DNA of 11,484 nt from Thermodesulfovibrio sp. (GTDB lineage: Bacteria; Nitrospirota; Thermodesulfovibrionia; Thermodesulfovibrionales; JdFR-85). Of the stretch, positions 6,161 to 11,484 are shown in pieces (position 1 is the stretch's first letter; each line of letters opens with the position of its first letter). The notes beneath the pieces are model-generated. The model was given only the letters and a program-made list of their open reading frames with translations, was not told the origin of the DNA and did not search any database. Made by a program: the position numbers and the translations under genes. The DNA lies in assembly GCA_027050975.1 (NCBI GenBank), contig JALUAR010000190.1:1-11484 (forward strand). The letters run 5' to 3'.

Positions 6161-6684
6161 AGGAATCTCTGATTTATTCCTTCCAAGCATTATGATACGA
6201 TTATAAGCATCAAGCCGCTTGGAGGTGGATAAGATGCGCCAACAGGCTTTTGCCGAAGGCAGCTTTGAACGTTTTCGCAAGCCTACCCGCCGGGAGCTTT
6301 TTCTCGCCGAGATGGACAGGATTATTCCCTAGCGAGAGCTTGGTGAGGTCATCGAGCCATTCTACCCCAAAGCCGAGGGTGCCGGACGCCCTCCGATCGG
6401 AGTCGAACGCATGCTCCGCATTCATTTTCTTCAACACTGGTTCAACCTCTCCGACCCTGCGGTTTAGGAGGCGCTTTACGACTACCGCGCCATGCGCAAC
6501 TTTGTCGGCATAGACCTTGGCCGTGAGCCCGCACCGGACGAGACCACCATCTGCAAGTTCCGTCATATCCTTGAGGCTCACGACCTTAAGCCCTGTTAGA
6601 GGCCGCAATCACCTTAAATCTCTCCATTTTTGAGCTACACATGGTTAGAACTCTTCCATAAACATGAATTAATCAGACTTTCCC
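6161..6684. mobile_element. internally deleted IS5-family element with both ends and TTA target duplication
   Basis: The left end AGGAATCTCTGATTTATTCC (6161-6180) and the reverse complement of the right end, GGGAAAGTCTGATTAATTCA (6665-6684), match at 15 of 20 positions, including an uninterrupted TCTGATT. TTA flanks the element directly on both sides (6158-6160 and 6685-6687), fitting the 3-bp TNA duplications of the IS1031 group of IS5. Inside, on the plus strand, GGAGG precedes an ATG at 6234 that opens an IS5-type transposase N-terminus; the catalytic remainder is missing, so the 524-bp element is non-autonomous. It inserted between the radical SAM gene and the 176-aa gene, against their direction. 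A TATAAT facing the minus strand (6200-6205) could give an outward -10, but no good -35 is visible. The region 6600-6664 shows no gene. Confidence 0.75.
6234..6596 (+). pseudogene. IS5-family transposase, N-terminal remnant with internal TAG codons
   Basis: The frame begins MRQQAFAEGSFERFRKPTRR and continues with GVERMLRIHFLQHWFNLSD and GREPAPDETTICKFRHILE, the standard N-terminal domain of IS5/IS1031-type transposases. TAG replaces the usual Trp of the IIPWRE motif at 6330-6332 and TAG replaces a Glu in DPAVEEALYD at 6465-6467. The match ends about HDL; another TAG follows at 6597-6599. The DDE catalytic core is absent. The opposite-strand 132-codon frame over this region is a shadow. The gene is dead: two nonsense mutations plus a large deletion, so mobility would depend on a transposase elsewhere. 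Confidence 0.88.
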
Positions 6685-6687
6685 TTA
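6685..6687. repeat. TTA target-site duplication, right copy
   Basis: TTA follows the last C of the right inverted repeat and pairs with 6158-6160. Confidence 0.5.
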
Positions 6688-6716
6688 TATTAAGATGCCC
6701 TGTTATTCAGTCGTAC

Positions 6717-8408
6717 TCACAGTGAAAAAGGTTCGATAATATGAAATATCTTGCCACGCCCATATACAACCCCCTTATCTCCGGTCATCGGTACTGTCGC
6801 CTCCCGGAAAATCTCTTCTCTACAATCCCTGAGAAATTCAGGGAAAGTTTCAAAAACCTCGCCGCTCTTGACCCTGTCGACTTTACCTGTCCTTTTACCG
6901 AACCATTCAAACCACCTTCCAAAGATTTCAACTGGGCTGTATCCTGTTTCAAGAAGTTCCTCATAGGCAACAGTAAACCAGTCTATCATCTCATCCATAA
7001 AGGTATTCAAGTCTGTCAGGTTAAGCCCTTTCAGCGCAGGTCGTGGCGGCACATAAAAGGAAGAAAAGAGAGTAGGGTTTTCCAGAATCATGGATAGGAC
7101 ATCTCTAAACATGAAGGGCAGAGTAGCGAGTGAACTTCCGTTTTCCATGAGTTTAAGCTTGTCAAGGTATTGAAGGTATATCGATGTGCCTGTAAGAGGT
7201 GCAAAGAGATTCAGGAACACTCGTTCTGCACCGGCCTTGCGCAGGGTCAACGCCATCCTTAGCGTCATGTCAAGATCTTCAGGTGTTTCTTCTGGAAAGC
7301 CAATAATAAATGAGGCATCCACCCTGATGCCCAGGCCATGGGCGTAGCTTACAATCTTTTCAGCCTTTTCAAGACGCAGCCTCTTTCGTACACATTCTTG
7401 AATATGGGGAGAACCAGATTCAATGCCGATAAATATGCCCATGCAGCCTGCCTCGTACATCTGCTCAAGGGTTTCAGTGCCTATAGTGTTCAGCGATGCA
7501 CTTGATGTCCATCTGTATGGACTGCCCTGTTCGATAAAGTAACTACAGAGCTGTTTTAGATAGCGTCTATTGATCGTCAGGTTGTCGTGGACAAGACCGA
7601 AATGGGTAATTCCGTATCGTTTGTTAAGATGCGACATCTCCTGTAGAAGCCTCTCAGGCGATTTAGCACGAAACCTCCTCTTCCACATCAGTGAGGTAGA
7701 GCAGAATGTGCATTGAAGAGGGCATCCCCTACCGGCTTCAAGTTCCATATAGTCAGACAGTTCAGCCTTGAGATAATCTTTTAGATTAATTAGGGTATAG
7801 TCTGGTAAAGGGAGAGTGTCGAGGTCTTCAATCAGGGAACGGTGTCCCTGGAAAAAGACCTTCCCTCCCTTGCTGAAGGCAAGACCTGGTATAAGGGGAG
7901 TATCATCCCCCTGATATAGTCTCTCTATCAGTTCGCACAATGTCTCCTCCCCTTCTCCCACAACAACCATATCCACGGCAGGAAACTTCAGGAGCGTCTC
8001 CTCATAGACGAGCGATGCCTGTGGGCCTCCAAGTACCACCATGGAATCGGGGATCGACTCCTTGATCAGAGATGCCAGTCTCAATGCCAGTGGATAGTTT
8101 GAACACAGGGATGTAATCCCGAACAGGACCGCACCTGACCTTATTATCTCATCCCGTGCATAATCAAAGAATCTCTCTTCAATAAGCTCCTCATCCCTTT
8201 GGTAGGCAAGGTTAAAATCGAGCAGAGACACTGAGACACCACGTTCCATGAGCGCACCGCCAAGAGAGAGAAGACCGAGGGGCAGTGATCTTGTAGTTCT
8301 GGTAAGAGGTGGAGCGATCAGGCAGATGTGTGGTCCCATCTCTCTGAATCGCCTCAGGAAACGGTGAGCAGATATAGTTTCTTTCCGATATTTAATCCCC
8401 TTAATCAT
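6717..8408 (-). CDS. radical SAM protein with N-terminal B12-binding-type domain (563 aa)
   Basis: Residues 26-165 form a Rossmann-like domain of the cobalamin-binding type (HICLIAPPL, GLLSLGGALMERG, VVLGGPQASL, VVVGEGEETL), but without the DxHxxG histidine motif. The radical SAM core follows: C229-x3-C233-x2-C236 (GRGCPLQCTFC) for the 4Fe-4S cluster that cleaves S-adenosylmethionine, then HDNLTINRRY, GIESGS (328-333) and GFPEET (370-375), all typical of B12-radical SAM enzymes. The C-terminal 150 residues match no domain I know and may bind the substrate. The start at 8408 overlaps the stop of the 319-aa exported protein as ATGA; a downstream ATG (MGPHICL, codon 24) is less likely given that coupling. 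The family does methylations, ring formations and peptide modification; the substrate is unknown. Acting on a neighbouring exported protein or a lipid is speculation. Confidence 0.92.
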   Translation of the reverse strand: MIKGIKYRKETISAHRFLRRFREMGPHICLIAPPLTRTTRSLPLGLLSLGGALMERGVSVSLLDFNLAYQRDEELIEERFFDYARDEIIRSGAVLFGITSLCSNYPLALRLASLIKESIPDSMVVLGGPQASLVYEETLLKFPAVDMVVVGEGEETLCELIERLYQGDDTPLIPGLAFSKGGKVFFQGHRSLIEDLDTLPLPDYTLINLKDYLKAELSDYMELEAGRGCPLQCTFCSTSLMWKRRFRAKSPERLLQEMSHLNKRYGITHFGLVHDNLTINRRYLKQLCSYFIEQGSPYRWTSSASLNTIGTETLEQMYEAGCMGIFIGIESGSPHIQECVRKRLRLEKAEKIVSYAHGLGIRVDASFIIGFPEETPEDLDMTLRMALTLRKAGAERVFLNLFAPLTGTSIYLQYLDKLKLMENGSSLATLPFMFRDVLSMILENPTLFSSFYVPPRPALKGLNLTDLNTFMDEMIDWFTVAYEELLETGYSPVEIFGRWFEWFGKRTGKVDRVKSGEVFETFPEFLRDCREEIFREATVPMTGDKGVVYGRGKIFHIIEPFSL

Positions 8409-9364
8409 GCCTCGCCTCGCTTCTTTATCATGGATATCTGCCTCTTCATCCCCCTGGTTATGGCTGCTGCGTGTGCCATCCTTTCTGCACGGGGGTGATA
8501 GAAGGATTTCTCCATTTGTCCGATGGCATCATAAACCTCACAGAAGCCATTGTCTCTGATTACCATCCTTCTTCCATCAGAAAGCTGGCATTCAAGGAAT
8601 CCCTCTGAATTTCTGAGCCATACATGGTCGCGGTTTTCAAAGACGAGGTGTTCACTGTCCTCCTCCGTCAATATAAAACGAATAGGTTCATCTGTCTCCT
8701 GTATCCTGTTCATGGATTGGGGTGAAGGATTCAGTTTCAGTGCCTTATCCTTACCGGGCTGGTTCTCAGGTGAAGGGTTGAGTTTGAGCTCTTTACTCTT
8801 GCCAGGTTGCTGATACCAGAACTTGTCCTTACCCTTAACAGCAGGTCCTTTCTGTATAATTATCCCGCCTTTAACAACCATCTTCTCACCTGTCTTCGTA
8901 AAATAGGTCCCGTCCTTTGCCAGAATCTTCTTATCGCCATTTATGAAGTAAAGTCTATTGTCTATTATCTTACCCTTAAAGCTCTTGCTGCCACCGGGGT
9001 ACTGTAATATAAGCATCCTTTCCTTTCCAGGGATTGTGAACTTTTCTTTTTCCTGTCCCAGGGCAATGACCATTCTACTGCTTTCAGCCGTCAGGACATC
9101 CCTATTTATCAAACCATGAACCCTGCCATCCGGGCGGATACCTATGACTCCTTTACTCTTTATCCCACTGGCGTCTTCAACTGTAATCTGATGGCTCTTC
9201 TGCACAAAGGGTTCAGGCTGTGCAGCGCGGCTCTTTGGTTGAAGTCCCTGATTGTTTATATTCACAGGAGGCATCCCAGCCGAACCCGCCGGCACCCTCC
9301 AGAAAGCAATAACTGCTCCTGCAATAAAACCCAATGCATAATAAATCCTTTTCAATACCTTCAT
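8405..9364 (-). CDS. exported/anchored hypothetical protein with tandem KLNPSP repeat (319 aa)
   Basis: Residues 1-30 are a signal peptide or anchor (YYALGFIAGAVIAFW, possible cleavage in AGSAGM). Residues 55-180 are short beta-rich repeats with Gly turns (GVIGIRPDGRVHGLI, NRLYFINGDKKILAKDGTYF, KMVVKGGIIIQKG), resembling beta-propeller or hairpin repeats. Residues 186-217 are two tandem 16-residue units, QPGKSKELKLNPSPEN and QPGKDKALKLNPSPQS. The C-terminal third (HLVFENRDHVWLRNSEGFLE, SDGRRMVIRDNGFCEVYD) again shows beta hairpins and ends in a basic helix (RGMKRQISMIKKRGE). AAAGGAGG lies 6-7 bases before the ATG. The stop overlaps the radical SAM start by four bases, so both are probably made in fixed ratio; this protein is the first candidate partner or substrate of that enzyme, by inference only. 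Family not recognised. Confidence 0.82.
   Translation of the reverse strand: MKVLKRIYYALGFIAGAVIAFWRVPAGSAGMPPVNINNQGLQPKSRAAQPEPFVQKSHQITVEDASGIKSKGVIGIRPDGRVHGLINRDVLTAESSRMVIALGQEKEKFTIPGKERMLILQYPGGSKSFKGKIIDNRLYFINGDKKILAKDGTYFTKTGEKMVVKGGIIIQKGPAVKGKDKFWYQQPGKSKELKLNPSPENQPGKDKALKLNPSPQSMNRIQETDEPIRFILTEEDSEHLVFENRDHVWLRNSEGFLECQLSDGRRMVIRDNGFCEVYDAIGQMEKSFYHPRAERMAHAAAITRGMKRQISMIKKRGEA
8714..8809 (-). repeat. tandem duplication of a 48-bp unit in the 319-aa gene
   Basis: Two adjacent 48-bp units (8762-8809 and 8714-8761) encode 16-residue segments identical at QPGK, K, LKLNPSP. They resemble the shared C-terminal tail of the RTX and 340-aa proteins in the order PS-E-P-KDK-L-LN, suggesting a relation among three proteins of the cluster. 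That second comparison is weak. Confidence 0.8.
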
Positions 9365-9406
9365 AGATAACCTCCTTTCTCTTATCAGACAAAAAATGGT
9401 TCGAGT

Positions 9407-9970
9407 TCACCGATAAATAAACTCCTTAACAGCAAAGTTGTTGTTTTCATTCAGCTCTGAGACCTTTTTATCCCTGTCAACCGACACAAGGATAGAGTAT
9501 TTGTATCCCTTCTTGAGACCGGCTGCAGACTTCGGGATCTTTACAAAGGTGGTCTTTTTCTTTTTAAGTCCTGAAGGGAAGTTGAAGTCTGGCAGGCTGC
9601 ATTTCGACTTGAACTGATGCTCACCCTCGGGCCAGTGTTTACAGCTGAAAGATATCCTGAACGCACCTGCATCCGCAGTGCCGTTGTTGCGGATATAAAC
9701 AGCAAGGACATTGTCTCCCTGCGGGCCGATAAGATCAACCGAGAGGTCGGGGAGGGTCATCTGGTATACCCTCCCCCTTACCTTTGGGGGTTTCTGGTTC
9801 TCGGAGGCGGCAGGGCTTTTCAATGCCGGATTCAGGGCACTGCCATCAGAACCGGTAAAGCCTTCTTTCGAGTGCACGAGAAACAGACTTAGTGCAATCA
9901 GAAAGACTATAAAGGAGAATCTCTGCCTTAATGGGAAATGTATCCCCTGCTTTTTCCTTTGTGCACCCAT
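9407..9970 (-). CDS. secreted CARDB-domain protein (187 aa)
   Basis: A basic N-region (MGAQRKKQ) precedes a hydrophobic stretch at residues 18-33 (FSFIVFLIALSLFLVH), a signal peptide or anchor. A Ser/Pro linker leads to one CARDB domain at about 73-182: PDLSVDL at the first strand, NVLAVYIRNNGTADAGAF (the NxG turn), YSILVSVDRDKKVSELNENNNFAVKEF at the end. The closing D-x3-V-x-E-x-NE-x-NN motif is diagnostic of CARDB, an Ig-like bacterial cell-adhesion module. C110 and C124 may form a disulfide. GGAGG precedes the ATG at 9970 with 8-base spacing. It lies 36 bases after the PKD-like gene and 42 bases before the 319-aa gene, so cotranscription is likely. It probably acts in the periplasm or on the cell surface in binding; partner unknown. 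Confidence 0.87.
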   Translation of the reverse strand: MGAQRKKQGIHFPLRQRFSFIVFLIALSLFLVHSKEGFTGSDGSALNPALKSPAASENQKPPKVRGRVYQMTLPDLSVDLIGPQGDNVLAVYIRNNGTADAGAFRISFSCKHWPEGEHQFKSKCSLPDFNFPSGLKKKKTTFVKIPKSAAGLKKGYKYSILVSVDRDKKVSELNENNNFAVKEFIYR

Positions 9971-10006
9971 TCTCTTTTCCTCCCTTTGTTTGTCCGTCTA
10001 TTATCA

Positions 10007-10603
10007 TCACCTCGGCACCGGTTTACAGCCGATAGCGCATTCGTTCTCGAAGTATTCAGTATTCGGCGGGCACTTGATCTTCTGCACCGGTTTTTTGGCA
10101 ATACAGGTAAAACCGCCATCGCTGATTGAACCTGGCTTGACCTTCCATCCAGGGGGACATATGGGTTTAACTGGTCCTGCAATGCGGATCTTTTTCTTTA
10201 CATGCATCCCGCCTATACCAGGCTTCAGTTTGTCTACAACCGTAACCACGGTGCTTGCCTGACCCCCACAGGGTGCATTGACCGAATTCGTATTTCCCCA
10301 GACCTTAATGGTATACTTGCCGGGCTTAGTGTAGTAGGGCCGGGCATACGGGGGCGGCGTGTACGGGAATTGATGTGCGACGGCTCCACTTACAGGACGA
10401 CCGTCGCCAAGCAGGACCTTGAAATCACAGGAAAGTCCTGTGGCAACATAGCCTTTAACAGTATATTCCACCTTTTCACCTACCTGTACCGTGCTCTTTT
10501 TTAACTCCAAGCCAAGCACATTGCCGTTGATACCGGCAGAAGCAGAACAGGCAATGCCCAAACTTACTGCTGCAATCAGTATTAACACGATAAAATGTCT
10601 CAT
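10007..10603 (-). CDS. secreted PKD-like, Cys-rich protein (198 aa)
   Basis: Signal peptide at residues 1-23 (FIVLILIAAVSLGIACSASA). Residues 28-124 form a PKD-like Ig domain: VGEKVEYTVKG, then LLGDGRPV in place of the family's DFGDG, then HQFPYT...YTKPGKYTIKVWG, the usual H-x-Y-x4-G-x-Y-x-V ending; C59 and C112 may form a disulfide. The C-terminal part has five Cys (149, 167, 178, 189, 193) in a CPPGW...FTCIA...CPPNTEYFENEC...GC pattern, a small disulfide-bonded module. DKLKPGIGGM at the junction faintly recalls GKLDTGGM in the RTX protein. The start at 10603 lies in the 28-bp leader shared with the RTX gene. Likely a periplasmic or surface binding protein, cotranscribed with the next CARDB gene; ligand unknown. 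Confidence 0.83.
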   Translation of the reverse strand: MRHFIVLILIAAVSLGIACSASAGINGNVLGLELKKSTVQVGEKVEYTVKGYVATGLSCDFKVLLGDGRPVSGAVAHQFPYTPPPYARPYYTKPGKYTIKVWGNTNSVNAPCGGQASTVVTVVDKLKPGIGGMHVKKKIRIAGPVKPICPPGWKVKPGSISDGGFTCIAKKPVQKIKCPPNTEYFENECAIGCKPVPR

Positions 10604-10617
10604 CTTTACTCTCCTTT
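10590..10617 (-). promoter_or_regulatory. translation-initiation leader shared with the RTX gene, copy 2
   Basis: Contains AAAGGAG, a 7-nt spacer, ATG and the codons for MRHF; 26 of 28 bases equal 3970-3997. Identity stops a few codons into the gene and just upstream of the ribosome binding site. Confidence 0.75.
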
Positions 10618-10691
10618 CTCCCTGTCTTTTACACGGTCATGGAGCATCATAAGGGGAAATAGGTGCTCGTGCCAGAGTCATCCATTGATTT

Positions 10692-11006
10692 CTATGCCGC
10701 GTCGTCCTTCCAGTGCTTGATTTCCGTAAGCCGATCAATAAGGTCCTGTATCTCATCCGTGGGAGCCGGCTCAAGCTATCGAGAGATTATCCTGCCCATG
10801 ACGATGCTCTTCCGCTCCTCCATTGTGGGCGTTCGGCCTGCCTCGGTCCACTCTTTCATCGCCTCAAGTTGCCTCCGGAAAGAGGTCCAGATGGGATAAG
10901 TGGGTTCCTTTCTTTCAAGTTGCACTGCCATATCGAGACACTCATCAAGGAGGCTAAAGAAGTCTTCCCTTGAATGTACGAAGAACCTGTGCCCTATGAT
11001 TGCCAT
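10692..11006 (-). pseudogene. small cytoplasmic protein gene (about 104 codons) interrupted by TAG
   Basis: The first 76 codons (11006-10779) read MAIIGHRFFVHSREDFFSLL...RKSIVMGRIISR, then TAG at 10776-10778, then 27 codons in the same frame, LEPAPTDEIQDLIDRLTEIK followed by HWKDDAA, ending in TAG at 10692-10694. The downstream part is clearly protein-like and helical, so the first stop probably interrupts one protein. No signal peptide; acidic, amphipathic helices with several Trp; family not recognised. GGGGAGG overlaps the stop of the upstream CARDB gene and serves this start at 11006. The 76-aa product may still be made. The lost residue could be Gln or Glu (CAG or GAG to TAG). If both TAGs were read through, the frame would end at a TGA 16 codons further on, but that may be chance. 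Confidence 0.6.
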
Positions 11007-11013
11007 GGAAGAA

Positions 11014-11484
11014 TCACCTCCCCTCAGGTGTTCTCAGGCGCTTTGGAGACGGGCGTCCGCAGACAAGTGTTTTTGGTGGCAGAGTGTTATTTCCTTCATT
11101 AAGTTCGCTGATCTTGTGGTTTCCGTCGGCCGTGGCACCGAATGCGTATGCACCTTTATTCAGCCATACCGACTTCCATTCGAAACCGACCTTGCCACCG
11201 GGATTCGCAAGTTTGTGTCCCGGGTCCACGGCGGCCAGCTTGTATTCTCCCAGTATTGAGGAGGGCTTGGTAAGGTACACCATGGAGGTCTGATACTTGG
11301 TCAAAGGTACACCTGCACCGCCGACGTTTTTAATGGAGATATATGGAACACACTGACCGCTTGGCTTCTGTTTTAAGGATATACTTTCAACCACCAGATC
11401 CGGTTTGGAAGGGGCTGCCCCGGTGCCTGGTTTTGATGTGGAAGTCTCTTTGATGACCACCCTTGCCTCGGCTCTGCCCTTGCA
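11014..11484 (-). CDS. CARDB-domain protein, N-terminus cut by window edge
   Basis: The frame is open to the right edge (CKGRAEAR before the GTG at 11460), so the true start and probably a signal peptide lie outside. One CARDB domain is visible: KPDLVVESISL, then PYISIKNVGGAGVP (the family's N-x-G turn), a central beta-rich part (SMVYLTKP, GKVGFEWKSVWL), and GAYAFGATADGNHKISELNEGNN, the diagnostic closing motif. A short basic tail with one Cys follows (LVCGRPSPKRLRTPEGR). An upstream Ser/Thr/Pro/Gly linker (TSTSKPGTGAAPSKPD) parallels the other CARDB protein here. The stop TGA overlaps the ribosome binding site of the next gene, so they are cotranscribed. Likely an exported binding or adhesion protein; partner unknown. 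Confidence 0.85.
   Translation of the reverse strand, partial: CKGRAEARVVIKETSTSKPGTGAAPSKPDLVVESISLKQKPSGQCVPYISIKNVGGAGVPLTKYQTSMVYLTKPSSILGEYKLAAVDPGHKLANPGGKVGFEWKSVWLNKGAYAFGATADGNHKISELNEGNNTLPPKTLVCGRPSPKRLRTPEGR

Noticed and set aside
6190..6206. Outward promoter from the IS element (TATAAT on the minus strand)
   Set aside because: The -10 match is good but no acceptable -35 lies 16-18 bases upstream, so it is only mentioned in the element entry.
6210..6608. 132-codon minus-strand frame across the IS element
   Set aside because: It lies opposite a recognisable IS5 transposase N-terminus on the plus strand; its openness reflects the codon structure of that gene.
9711..10262. 183-codon plus-strand frame
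   Set aside because: It runs opposite the CARDB and PKD-like genes, both of which have recognisable domains and ribosome binding sites on the minus strand.
10007..10603. Lipoprotein signal at LGIAC in the PKD-like protein
   Set aside because: Position -3 is Gly rather than Leu or a similar residue, and a standard SASA-G cleavage site follows; ordinary signal peptidase I processing is more likely.
10640..10665. TGGCAC as half of a sigma-54 promoter upstream of the PKD-like gene
   Set aside because: The -12 part reads CCTA instead of TTGC at the required spacing, so the essential GC is missing.

Overview
The window reads as part of a Gram-negative bacterial genome. Nearly every gene is on the minus strand, and most products carry a Sec-type signal peptide or N-terminal hydrophobic anchor; one has a lipobox. 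Base composition looks intermediate (not computed). The mix of CARDB and PKD-like secreted proteins, an RTX protein and a radical SAM enzyme would suit an anaerobic or microaerophilic lineage such as Desulfobacterota or Nitrospirota, but this is a weak inference because no taxonomic marker gene is present.

Layout in transcription order (right to left). (1) 11484-8405: a CARDB protein cut by the window edge, a small unknown gene broken by an in-frame TAG, a PKD-like Cys-rich secreted protein, a second CARDB protein and a 319-aa exported protein. (2) 8408-6717: a radical SAM enzyme with an N-terminal B12-binding-type domain, coupled to the 319-aa gene by an ATGA overlap. (3) 6684-6161: an internally deleted IS5-family element in the opposite orientation, with both ends, a TTA target duplication and a decayed transposase start. 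(4) 6133-4178: a 176-aa secreted protein coupled by ATGA overlap to a 340-aa secreted protein with four 17-residue repeats, then a Cys/His-rich zinc-finger-like protein. (5) 4117-950: a possible 43-aa ORF, a large secreted RTX protein with 19 nonapeptides, and a lipoprotein. (6) 936-1: a small ORF followed by two reading frames interrupted by nonsense codons, a decayed end of the cluster.

The most distinctive feature is module sharing. The RTX protein and the 340-aa protein share a nearly identical 28-residue C-terminal tail and an internal block around GGMKAMSGET, although the rest of the two proteins is unrelated. A looser version of the tail motif is tandemly repeated in the 319-aa protein. 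The RTX and PKD-like genes share a 28-bp leader covering ribosome binding site and start. The locus therefore looks like a set of exported proteins built from shuffled cassettes, with one radical SAM enzyme that may act on one of them. The functional link is inference.

Ten intact larger genes all end in TGA, while TAG occurs inside four otherwise coding frames. Local gene decay is the simplest reading, but the pattern is recorded for testing.
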